A program made the position numbers and the translations under genes. Positions 47,581 to 58,514 of a DNA stretch of 64,000 nt are shown piece after piece. The notes under the pieces were generated by a model. The model saw nothing but the letters and a program-made list of their open reading frames with translations, had not been told where the DNA came from and searched no databases. Source of the stretch: Salvia splendens (taxonomy: Eukaryota > Streptophyta > Magnoliopsida > Lamiales > Lamiaceae); NCBI RefSeq assembly GCF_004379255.2, contig NC_056038.1:7168729-7232728 (forward strand), given 5' to 3'. The first letter of the stretch is position 1. Each line of letters begins with the position of its first letter.

Positions 47581-50500
47581 ATGGGGTTCAAGAGTGATCT
47601 TCTTGTGTGTACCATTTTAGAATGCGAAACAGGGGAAGAAATGCTGATGTCGATGGACTTGGCCAAGAAACAAGGAGCTGATATTGTTGAACTCTGCCTT
47701 GCTTCTCTCTCTTTCTCTCACATTTCTGAAGTTGAACACATTTTCAACCTCAGAAACTTGCCTTCAATCGTCTCCTTCGGGTAATTCTTTTATTCCCTCA
47801 ATCTTTTTTCATATATTTATATGTAAAATACAATGAATCAGATTCAGTGTTTATGGGAGTACTATATTTATATTTATTTAATCCCATTCACCTTTAACGT
47901 CTTTATAATTTTAAAAATCTACTCACTGTATACCTTGATTTTAAGTTTGCCAATTTTTGATATAATAAAAAAATGACAATAAGCACAATAAATAAAATAT
48001 GTAAAATTTTAAAAAGTACATGGAGTAGACTATGATAAATGATTGTTAGATATTTTTTTTTAATTTTAAAATATGTAAAATCTACTCACTGCATTCCCGT
48101 GAGTTTTAATTTTAGATAGTATACAAGATTTTGTGCTCTGTTTACACCGATCACGTGTCTCCGTTGTGTTTATTTGATAAAAATAGAAATGTTTCAACCA
48201 TAGATATATTTGATTGAAACAGAGCGACAATCATCAAATGTCAAATATGAATAATATTTTATTTTTATTTATTTATTATTACGTTGAATTTTAAGCGGAC
48301 ATACACGACTCTTGTTAATTCGAATTTTAATAGTACTACTCCATTTTTCACGTGGTTATGTCGTACTTATGTGGAAGAGCTATCAAGCCATTTTCGTTAC
48401 AGACCTACGGTTATTACCCTGTGGTTTGTATAATAAGGTATTTACCCAACTATATATGCAATTTTCACCTCATACCCTTAATTAAAGGACCGGTATATTG
48501 TATCAATATTTAAATACAATTATATATAAGAGTATGTTTTTGGGTTGTAAATCTATTATAGAAAAAAATGAGGGAATAGAAATTCTCTCACTTATAATTT
48601 TCATATTTTCATCGTTTTATAGTACTACTATAAAATAAGAAAAAACGAAAAGTGAAATTATTTCCTTATTCTTTCTTATCAAATTAAAGAGAAAACATTT
48701 TACGAAATAGAATTGACATTCTATATAGTAATAAGAATGTAAATCTATAACCAGAAAATACGAAAACAATTTTTATCATTATTTTCGTTGAAGTATATAT
48801 AAATTGCAAGTGAGCCAAATTAGTAACCGGAATCTCAAATCATGTCACATATTTGAGCTAGTCGGTAGGAAAATCATAATTAAACGGAATTTCAAATCAT
48901 GTCACGTATTATATGTCTGCTTTGATAGGTGAAAAAAAACCTAGGGTGGGCCAAAAAAGTAGTGTGTGGTTACTCTGACTATATGATTAAATGCATTAAA
49001 CATTTTGCGCCAATAATTCATTGAGCATTCCAAAAATGGACGTGGGCTCTGAAAACTACTGCAAATATTAGAGGGACAGAGCTTACCACAAATTTGATGT
49101 TTATAATTGGGTGCCTTAGATATAAATAATTTTGGTAGATATACTTGATTATCTATCTCCTACGAAGACGGTTGTAGTCATAACCAATTCACCAAGTCCA
49201 CTTGTTTAATGGAAGAATTATATATTTTTAAATCATAAACAATTTGTAAGAAATATGTTACTCTATTAAATATCTCATTTTTTCTTTTTTATTCGTCCAT
49301 CAATAAATGCTTCATATCACTTTTACTATATTGTTAAGTGGACTCTGCATTCCACTAACTCATTACTCACATTTTATTATAAAACAAAAATATAAAAGTA
49401 AGCTCCACGTTCCACTTTTATACCCACTTTACTTTGTCAAACAATTTTTCATATCATATACCGGTCAAATATGAGACATTTATAAGTATAGTATTTACTT
49501 CACTAGTGCAAACCTTTCATTTTAATTGGCAAAATAAATTTCAGAAAGAAACACCCTATCACATTTTCGGCACCGTGGAATCCGGGACCAAAACATTTAA
49601 TTATAATCAAGGAAATTTGTCTCTTTTTTTTCTCTATATTTTGTTGGTATTTGGAATGGATGTAGATTTTGAAAAGCGATGTTTTCCTTGGGCCCATAGG
49701 TGTAAGAAGCAACGAAGAAAGCATTCCGTCTCAGAGGTAACGTGGCACCAAATCATAAACCGGGCTGTTGCCGCCGGTGTCGAGTTTGTCGAGATTAATC
49801 ACGAGGTCCTCATTAATTTCAAATATTTATATATTCATTATAATCATATTAATCACGATGAATAATAGTAATCATTTAAATTATGATATTTGGCCAAATG
49901 TTTGTTTATCCCACCATTTGAGAAAAATTGAAACATCTAATTTCAAAGATTGATAGACCATAATTTGATCAAATTTAAGTATTACTATCTGATTAAAAAA
50001 ATTAGACACATATTTGTTTTAATTTTGCAGGTTCGTGCTTGGGAAATTGTAAACGAACTCAAGAGATCACAATCCTCGGACACGAAGGTCATCATATCGA
50101 ATTACTTAAACACATGTGACTTAACGGCGGAAACACTAGGCAATTTGATTGTAGAAATGCAATCTACGAATGCAGACATCATCAAACTCGTGATCGACGT
50201 CGATTACATCACCCACGTAGCTCCCATTTTTCGCATGTTCACACACTGTCAGGTGCCACTGATTGCTCGAGCCGTGGGAGAGAGAGGGCTCATCAGCCAA
50301 CTCCTCGGCCCCAAATACGGCGCATTCATCGTCTCAGCAAGCCTCAACGGCAAAACCGAGCCAGGACTGCCGCCTCTAGCGAGCATCAGACAGATATACA
50401 AACTAGACTGCGTTAACTCCCACACTAAAATATTTGGCGTTGTCTCGAATCCAGTAGGCCATAGCAAAGGCCCCTTCCTCCACAACCCTGCTTTCAGACA

Positions 50501-51657
50501 CACCGGCTTCAACGGCATCTATGTCCCCCTCTTGGTCGACGACCTTAGCGAATTCTTCCGTGTTTACTCCTGCAGCGACTTTGCTGGCTTCAGCATCGGC
50601 TTGCCTCACAAGGAGACCGCCCTCGCCTGCTGCCATGAAGTCGATCCATTAGCTCTGGTACAAGTTGCAAGCAGTATATAAGTTATATGTTGTCTCAATT
50701 TCATTAGTACGAGGCCTTTTGGGAAGTGTCGGTGAGGACTGGCATTTGATTCTAATTAATTTTATTTTTTTAATCTTTTAAGTTGATAGGCGCGGTCAAT
50801 ACTATCATCCGGAGGCCCTCGGACGGGCTGCTCGTTGGCTACAACACGGACTGCGAGGCCTCTATAACCGCCATTGAAGATGCATACAGGGGTAGCAGCG
50901 TTAATGGACGTCCGCCAAATGTGTCACCGATCTCTGGGAAGCTGTTTGTCTTGATTGGAGCTGGTGGAGCGGGCAGAGCTATGGCGTTCGGGGCTAGGAG
51001 TAGAGGGGCACGCGTTGTTATCTTCAACCGCAATTTTGGTATGACAGCATGGATTCTTGATTATGCTTATAATTTGTGAGTGTTTGACATCTTTTTCTTG
51101 GGTGGTGAAGAAAGAGCAAAGGCTCTTGCTGAAGCTGTTTCTGGGGAAGCTATGCCCTACGAGTGCTTGAACGGATTCCGGCCTGAAAAGGGGATGATTC
51201 TTGCTAACTCTTCTGCTATTGGGATGGAGCCAAATGAAGACCAAACTCCCATTTCCAAGGTTTGGAAATCTCAATTCATTTCACATATATATAACCGTTA
51301 TATCTAGTTTGTTGCAACCTGTGTGTGTGGTGTGCCTTCTAGGCTGCATTGGCATCGTACGAGCTAGTTTTTGATGCGGTTTACACCCCACGAAACACTC
51401 GGTTACTACAAGAGGCGGCTGAGGTTGGAGCCATAGTAGTGAGTGGGGTGGAGATGTTCATCAGACAAGCTCTTGGTCAGTTCAAACTCTTCACTCGTGG
51501 ATTAGGTAAACATCTATCTCTGTTTTAGACACTGCTTTGCTGCTTCTTCGTATGATGATTAAGTAACTATATACTATATTACCGTGTTGGTTGTCTGTTT
51601 TGGATGATTTCAGCACCAGAGGAATTTATGCGCAAGGTTGTGCTAGAGCATTTCTGA
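47581..51657 (+). CDS. Dehydroquinate dehydratase/shikimate dehydrogenase family protein, quinate dehydrogenase-like
   Basis: Plant bifunctional DQD/SDH fold. The second half reduces dehydroshikimate or dehydroquinate with NADP(H). Exons: 47581-47780, an uncertain exon 2 ending at 49805, 50031-50657, 50783-51038, 51111-51259, 51343-51505 and 51614-51657; about 508 residues. The dehydrogenase half keeps GHSKGP, PHKE (catalytic Lys), GYNTDC (catalytic Asp) and the nucleotide loop IGAGGAGRA. SKGP and GLPHKE replace the SKSP and TIPHKE of canonical shikimate dehydrogenase, as in quinate dehydrogenase-like relatives. The dehydratase half keeps DIIKL (Schiff-base Lys) but reads VELCLA for VELRLD and IISNYLN where Arabidopsis has the catalytic His (VSSHNY), so it is probably inactive. 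Exon 2 stays in frame only with an acceptor at 49700 or 49718; an upstream acceptor (49677) would need a 2-base frameshift. No transit peptide is evident. Confidence 0.85.
47781..49699 (+). other. Large first intron of the DQD/SDH-like gene
   Basis: AT-rich intron starting GTAATTC. A degenerate Stowaway-like segment may occupy about 49255-49500 (TTCGTCCATCAATAAATG-like left end, GGTCAAATATGAGACATTTA on the right). No other feature was recognised. Confidence 0.55.
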
Positions 51658-52302
51658 AGGTATTCAACAAAAGAGCACATTAAAAGAGATTTATGTAAAT
51701 AAATTAGAGCAATTCCTGCATTCTGATTGTATTCTCACTTCATAAATTTCGCTGTCTTGAAATATATATTCCATTTGCATAATCACTCATTCACAATTGA
51801 CTTACTATAACAAACTAAACAAGTAGATACTGAACCAACAAATTAAAAGAAAAAGAGTAGGTAGAATCAAATGTCTAATTCTTTCATCAGAGTTGGTCTG
51901 CTCACATTCTTCAATGATGCCATCAACAAACTTTGCATCATAAACACTAAAAAATGGGAATGACATTCAAGTAGTTAGTCCTCATACTCAGTGACAACTG
52001 CAAATTATATATGTTCAATCCTTTGCATTGACTATATCATATTATCGGAAAGATCCATAACTCAAAATCATGTTACCTCAATATTAGCTGATGATGTGAA
52101 CTAGTATTATCATATTTGCTTATGTGTCTGTTAGAGTCTTATTTGAATTTAAGAAATCTTAGCAAATGTAAAGATGTTAGTACACTTTTCTTAGCTTAGT
52201 ATGTTAAGATATACAGTACCAAAATTTCGACAACAAATAGTCTTGATTTATTCCAACTCTACACAGTATTATATTGAAAACATATATTATGTTTTCATGA
52301 GT
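51658..52302. other. Spacer between the DQD/SDH-like gene and tRNA-Pro
   Basis: Contains the 3' UTR of the gene, with no canonical AATAAA close to the stop codon. Otherwise AT-rich spacer with nothing recognised. Confidence 0.55.
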
Positions 52303-52374
52303 GGGCATTTGGTCTAGTGGTATGATTCTCGCTTTGGGTGCGAGAGGTCCCGAGTTCGATTCTCGGAATGCCCC
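52303..52374 (+). tRNA. tRNA-Pro (anticodon TGG)
   Basis: A 72-base cloverleaf: acceptor stem GGGCATT/AATGCCC, D arm with GGTCTAGTGG, anticodon stem CTCGC/GCGAG around loop TTTGGGT (anticodon TGG, reads CCA-type Pro codons), and T arm CCGAG-TTCGATT-CTCGG. No intron, and CCA is not encoded, as usual in plants. A TTTT Pol III stop follows within 10 bp. Confidence 0.95.
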
Positions 52375-52692
52375 TTAATTTTCTTCACCATTTTGTTGTA
52401 CAACTGTCTTCCACCTTTGTTATACTTGATCTTATGGTGTTATTTATTGTTTGATTCTCTTACCAGTAATACACCAGAATGTAGAATGAATTTAAAAGTG
52501 CATGAAATGCACACTTGACATGTACATATTTTTTAGTTAAATACTAACAGAAAAGGATTTGTGGTACTATAAGAGAATTGAAATGTGTGATTCTAACACT
52601 CATATAGTCATATGTAATACTCTAAATCTATTTTTTCCATGATATGTCAAGTTGCCGTGACAGTTCTATAACTACATGATCATTAATTTAAA
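52375..52692. other. Spacer after tRNA-Pro(TGG)
   Basis: About 300 bp without recognisable features except the left target-site copy (52684-52692) of the adjacent Mutator-like element. Confidence 0.5.
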
Positions 52693-53529
52693 AAGTGAAC
52701 ATCTTTTTTGGTCCACGAACTTTGTCAAAGTATCATTTTAGGTTCACCAACTTTGAAAATATCATTTGAGGTCTGTCAACTATAGGCTAATATCAATCGA
52801 AGTACTTTTTTTACTATTTCCAAATTTTTTCGGATGAAAATGCCCTCAATACCTTAAAAGGTACATATTTTTAATAAACTTATCATAATTTATGACGAAT
52901 TTTCTAAATATAATTTTACCTTTAATATTATCAATTAATTCTGTGATATGCAAGAAAAGTTCATTCTACAACTTTTTATAATTAAAGAATTTTAAAATAT
53001 TTTTGAGATGTGGATATTCGTAAAAATTAATGTCACCGTCAATAGACGATACTTGAATATTAATATATTGTCAAAGATATACACTCAAAAATATATAGTA
53101 AAGATACTTATCATTATTCATGTATTGTCTATTGACCGTGACATTCATTTTTACGAATATCCATACCTCAAAAATATTTTAAAAGTTTTTAATTATATGA
53201 AAAAGGTCTTTAATTATATGTAGAATGAACTTTTCTTGCATGTCACGAAATTAAGTGATAATATTGAAGGTCAAATTGTATTTAGAAAATTCGTAAAAAA
53301 ATATATAGTAGATATATTTATAAAAAAATATGAGTATGTTATAAGTTTATTAAAAATATGTACCCTTAAAGGTATTGAGAGTATTTTCGTATGAAAAAAC
53401 TTGGAAACAGTAAAAAGTATTTCGATTGATATTAACTCATAGTCGACGGACCTCAAATAATATTTTCAAATTAACGGATCTAAAATGATATTTTGACAAA
53501 GTTTATGGACAAAAAAAAGATGCTCCCTC
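52693..53529. mobile_element. Non-autonomous Mutator-like element with long TIRs
   Basis: The two ends form long inverted repeats: CATCTTTTTTGGTCCACGAA ... TTTGTCAAAGTATCATTTTA at the left match the reversed right end. They are followed by CAACTATAGGCTAATATCAA-like sequence in both arms, so the arms span most of the 837-bp element. The 9-bp duplication TAATTTAAA is found at 52684-52692 and 53530-53538. The interior is AT-rich without genes. Confidence 0.85.
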
Positions 53530-53830
53530 TAATTTAAATCATACCAGCATGCTTGGATTCCAAAACGAAAATATACACCAAATATGTCTGCGTTTTAGTT
53601 TCAGAGGAAAACAAAGAAACTTTTGAGATCATTACCAAATTGGATAATATTTTCAAATTAACGGATCTAAAATGATATTTTGACAAAGTTTATGGACAAA
53701 AAAAAGATGTTCCCTCTAATTTAAATCATACCAGCATGCTTGGATTCCAAAACGAAAATATACACCAAATATGTCGCGTTTTAGTTTAAGAGGAAAACAA
53801 AGAAACTTTTGAGATCATTATATCAAATTG
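53457..53830 (+). repeat. 187-bp tandem duplication across the right end of the Mutator-like element
   Basis: The segment starting ATAATATTTTCAAATTAACG at 53457 is repeated from 53644 with only a few substitutions and small indels. It includes the last ~73 bp of the element, its right 9-bp target copy and about 105 bp of flank. High identity points to a recent event. Confidence 0.9.
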
Positions 53831-53851
53831 GAAAGCAAAAACACAATTTAA

Positions 53852-53923
53852 GGGGCATTCCGAGAATTGAACTCGGGACCTCTCGCACCCTAAGCGAGAA
53901 TCATACCACTAGACCAAATGCCC
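53852..53923 (-). tRNA. tRNA-Pro (anticodon AGG)
   Basis: The minus strand reads as a 72-base tRNA nearly identical to the one at 52303 but with anticodon loop TTAGGGT (anticodon AGG, modified to IGG in eukaryotes) and T loop TTCAATT. Acceptor, D and T stems are fully paired. The two genes face each other across 1.5 kb. Confidence 0.95.
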
Positions 53924-53984
53924 TTAAGATTTTGTTGAAAGTTTAATGAATATATGTTCTCTTAAAGGAGGGATTGTTCCCTCT

Positions 53985-54537
53985 TTCCCTCCAAAACTTG
54001 CAGCGCACTGTAAAGCACAATCATCTTCCCCGGGTTTTGGGCATTTCTAATTCCATCACTTCAAACTTTCCTCCACTGCTCATTTGCCACTCTCTGCTCC
54101 TCACTCTAAAACCCTAACTACTCTAAACCCACAAACGTTCCACCGAATCATCGCTGCTACCCATTCCAAATCTTTGAGGTGAATCATTAATGACCTTGTC
54201 GATTTTTGAATGTTTCTTTTTAGTTATTCATGCGATGATTACTCGTGCAATTCCTTTTTTTAGCTTTCACTGCGCTCCTATTTCCCGTTTGTTTGAGCAT
54301 TTAGTCCTTGCTTTTTTTCCTGTAAGTGTAGATTTTATTCTTTCATTATTTCTAGTACGGTGACAGATACTCATCTTGGCACCGATGATGATAATGGCAT
54401 AATCTACAATCTAGATTAAGAATAATTATATATTTTTTAAATTATTGTTGAAATTATTTTGTGCACACGATTCAGTAAATTTTTCGTTGTCCATGACATC
54501 AGCGGAAGGTGCTGCTAACTCTGTGTGTTTGAACTAG
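53985..54537 (+). promoter_or_regulatory. Promoter-proximal leader and 5' UTR intron of the BRCT gene
   Basis: A pyrimidine-rich leader ends at a TTTGAG|GTGAAT donor (54178/54179), and a GAACTAG|GATAAG acceptor (54537/54538) closes a 5' UTR intron. A telo-box AAACCCTAA lies at about 54108-54116, a motif frequent upstream of plant genes active in dividing cells. The transcription start is not defined. Confidence 0.55.
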
Positions 54538-54553
54538 GATAAGGATAAGTTTT

Positions 54554-54652
54554 ATGGTGGAATGTCATTGTATGAGAGTACTCTCCCGTTGGAGGACACA
54601 GTCGCCCTCGACAGCCCCGTCAGAGAATCCGGGCTGCAGAGTATTGATATGA
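54554..54652 (+). promoter_or_regulatory. Upstream ORF overlapping the BRCT protein start
   Basis: The first ATG after the 5' UTR intron is at 54554 and opens a 32-codon frame that ends at a TGA at 54650-54652, overlapping the main start at 54562 in another frame. The main ATG would need leaky scanning. Evidence is positional only. Confidence 0.5.
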
Positions 54653-57600
54653 ACACTCAGGTTTTGGGTGGATTTGAATCAGCTCAACAATCGGGTTATC
54701 AGATGAATGATTGCTTTGAGAAAGGCATAGCGCTTGATAGTGATGATGAAGGGGAGAATCGATATGAAGCTGGAAGTTCAGCGAATGAGTGCTGTGGTGC
54801 AACTGGAAGGCTTTCTGGCAGGGGTGGTATAGCATTGCTGAGACGACAGCAGGCTCCAGCAGGTAAAATGCTGTTCACCTAGATATTAGAAATGAGGTGA
54901 TGATTTGAAGCTACAACATGTTCCGTATGTCAGCCCCCTCTTGATAAGGAAGGAACTCAACAATTAATTGTTGCACTAAAGAAGGCTTTACTTGTTTTAC
55001 TTGGAGATTCTTGCATTGGAAAAAATATTCTCTAACAAATCTTATGTTTTTATGTGTCTCAAACTCTGCTTGGAAGTGTAGTTGACAATTCAATGCAAAT
55101 TTGCAGCTTTCTCTTATGTTGGTTCTTTGATTTAACTTTGGTTCTCTCTTTGCCCCAGATTATTTCCGGAGGCTTAACAAGGTTAAGAAGCATGTGTTAG
55201 GTCGTCTTGATTCAGATATAAGTGGAAGGAGTGATGAAGAAACTGCTGCTGAGAGGATTGGTCCTTGTAATGATTATAGATTTCAAGAACATCACATGGC
55301 TGTGGAGAGGGTCTTCGCCAGTTCATCAGAGCAAAAGCTAGTTTCAATGAAACCAGTGAATACAGAGGAAAAATTACTCACGTTAAAGTTGTCCCCAAAA
55401 GAGTCTAAGTGCATGGATGCGGGGAAGGATACAAATTATGACAGTAAGCGCCCAGAGTTGATTGCATCTTCACAAGTTTTAGAATCTCAAGATAAGGCCC
55501 TGCAGTTTGTAGAAAACTACCTATCAGTTTGTGATTTGGGTTCACAGAAACACATCCCAAGTAGAAAGACAGACATGATTAAATCACCTCCTTGTTTGAG
55601 AGTAAAAGGTGCTCAAAGCTTGGCTAGGAGACTAACTCTTGAATCAACTGCTAGCAAGTTAGCAACTTTTGACTGGGCAGATAAGCAGATTGATGAGACT
55701 GAGTACGCCTCACCAAGACTGTGTGAGGATTCAGCCTTTGAATATATAGGCGACAAACCTGGTTCCGTAACTGTTAATCAAGATTCTACCAATGTTAAGT
55801 TGCAAAATGAGATCTCCAATCTTCAGTCGGGAGGGAAGTTGCCTGAAAATATGTCAATTCCAAATAATTTAGATACAGTTTGGTTGAGCTCCCACGAGTC
55901 GGAAGAAGTAGGATCAAATCCCGGAATGTTCATTGCACCTGATTCCATGAAGTTGGATGAGCAGCTTGATGCTGAAATATCAAGGCAGAATGCAGAGAAT
56001 GTGGAGCAATTAAGGCTTACACCAGATGAGTTATGTATTGGTCTGGACACGCAAATGGCTGCTGAAGCTATGGAAGAATTAGTACATGCAAGTCCTCCAA
56101 GGGTGGATGCTCGTGTCACTCATCAAGGTTCGAACAACCCACTTTTGAACTCTTCTAATGCGTTAAATAATGAGACTAAATCAAATGGGGCCAGTGTCGA
56201 AGTGGCTTTTGTAGATTGGATATGCAAAGAGAAACGCTCAAAAACTATGAAAAATTCTTCTTTCCACGACAAAACTTCATATAGGGTGGCTGCAAAACGA
56301 GTTATGAACCAGCTGAAAACTGTTTCTCGACCTCGGGTACGCAAAAGTTTGACAACCAAGAAATTGATGGCTGAGGAGTTCTTCAATGACGGTACAAAAA
56401 TGACAATAAATGGAAAAACTGCAGCACCTTCAAGGATCACTCTGCAGCAAGAGGAATATGGAATTGCTGAAAAATGTAGCTCTAAAGAGTTTCAGAAACT
56501 TAATCGTGCATGTAGCAGGCGTCCAAATGAGACTGCTGATGGTATCAAGTATGACCCCCCTGCGAAAGGAAAAAAGATAAGCAGTAGCTTTCGCAAAGGT
56601 TCACAAAAAAGAGACATCAGTCGAACCTGCCTGAAGTCAAATTCTGGTTCATCTCTTGAAGTGGTTACAGGCACTGCAAAAGACAAAGAAAACTCTTATC
56701 CGGATTTGGCTAATACAACTCTCTCAAGGTCAAACCCATGGGTCTATCCAAAGGGGAAAAGAACACGTGTGTTCACACCACACCATACAGTTAGCTTAAG
56801 CAACCAAAGTTTTGCATTTTCCTCATCTGATATTAATCTGAAAAAGCTGGCTGTAGAGGAAGCAGTAGGCAGGGTGGCAAAGCTTATAGTCCATAAGAGG
56901 CGGCAGAAAGTGTCATTAGGGAGGGAAAATGCAGGAAGTTCTATAAAGTTGGCTATTAATTTAAGTTCACCTGTTACTGATAGTGCGGTTCCAGGGACAG
57001 AAGTAAAGATTCCTGTCGAATCTGATTCCAACAAACCAGTAAAGCATGATGAAACTGCAAATGATGCCTTAGCTCACATGAAAGTAGACTTATTATTGTC
57101 AAAGGGGCATTCAGCCAAAAGGAAACGATTATCATTGAGCCCCCTTTCAAGATCTCCCCTAATGAAAGAGCTTACAAGATTGGGTTACCCTGATTCAATG
57201 CCTGATTTTCTGCCAAAAGATTCAAGAAGAAGAAGAGCTACAGAGAAAGTTTGTGTTTTGTTCAGCCAGAACTTGGACACAAGCAAACTTAAGCAGCAGA
57301 AAAGGGTACTTTCTGCTACACAATCAACAGTCAATTATTTATATAACCTCGTATTGTTGTTGTTATGAGTTCCGTATTTACTAATATATTCATTAATACA
57401 GATTGTAACACGATTAGGATTTTCAATCGCATCATGTTCCTCTGATGCAACACATTTTGTAGCTGATAGATTTGTACGGACAAGGAATATGTTGGAAGCC
57501 ATTAGTCTTGGTAAACATGTGGTGACACATTTATGGCTTGAGAGCTGCGAACAAGCTGGCTATAATGTTGACGAAAAGAGTTACATCCTCAGAGATGAGA

Positions 57601-58514
57601 AAAAGGAGAAAGAATTTGGTTTCAACATGCATGTTACACTCATGCGTGCCAGTAAGCATCCACTTTTGAAGGTGATGCATCAATTACATTTTGAAAGAAG
57701 CATTACAGTGAAAATGTGTGCTTTATGAATTTATTTTCCATTGATTTACAGGGCCGCAGAGTCTTGATCACCCCAAATGTGAAACCTGGTCTAGATGTTA
57801 TAAACAGCTTGGTCAAGGCAGTTCAAGGAGAGGTGAGGGCTGTCACTACAAAATTCGTTAAGTTGCTATGTTACATCCCATAAGATGAGGCATTCTAAAA
57901 TCAAACAATTATAATTAGGTCATGAACTACACAACCTAAACTTCTGGGTTAGAGTGGACCAGGCAGAATATTTCTGTCGTTTCTGGTAACTCAAATCTAA
58001 AATCATAGTTTTATCAATGTTCCTCAGGTGGTCCAAAGCATACTGAAAGCCAAAAAGGATCAGCTGATTCACAATGATGTATTAATCCTCTCCTCTGTGG
58101 AAGATTATACAATTTGCTTACAATATCTCCACAAAGGTACCAATCTTGGCCAAGTCTCTTTTTACCATTTTGGCTTATTTACCTTTTGATTGATGTACTT
58201 GTTCCTGGATGCTACAGCAATCACATAACATTAATCTTTGAATTTCGATATGCAGGAGCTTCCATCTATGACTCAGAGCTTTTGCTGAATGGTATTGTAA
58301 CCCAGGAACTGCAATATGAGAGGTCAGTAAAGTTAATAATATGTCCAAGAATTTGATACTCATTTTGTTTTATCAAGACATGCACTGACTTCAAACATCA
58401 TGGTACAATGCATCTATAAGTTTCCGTGGTGTTGTGTTGATTTTTGGTTTTCACAAACTCCTTTCTTTGTACAGATATAGACTTTTCAAAGATAGGAAGG
58501 AGAAAGGCCATTGA
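54562..58514 (+). CDS. Nuclear protein with two C-terminal BRCT domains (DNA-damage response type)
   Basis: Seven coding exons join in frame: 54562-54862, 55159-57305, 57402-57671, 57752-57832, 58028-58136, 58256-58322 and 58475-58514, giving 1004 residues. The first ~780 residues are low-complexity, acidic then basic (an RPRVRKSLTTKKL segment, KGKKISSSFRKGSQKR, and KRRQKVSLGRE) and look disordered, with possible nuclear localisation stretches. A first BRCT domain covers about 790-895 (KVCVLFSQNLD, then THFVADRFVRTRNMLEAISL and the VVTHLWLESC tryptophan motif). A second runs from about 907 to 995 (GRRVLITPNVKP...VVQSILKAKKD...LILSSVEDYTICL). Tandem C-terminal BRCT domains usually read phosphoserine marks, as in the MDC1/PTIP group. 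Plants have uncharacterised proteins of this layout. The exact orthologue is not assigned. Confidence 0.88.

Noticed and set aside
47781..49699. A separate gene within the long first intron of the DQD/SDH-like gene
   Set aside because: Only AT-rich sequence and a possible decayed MITE are visible; no coding or RNA signal.
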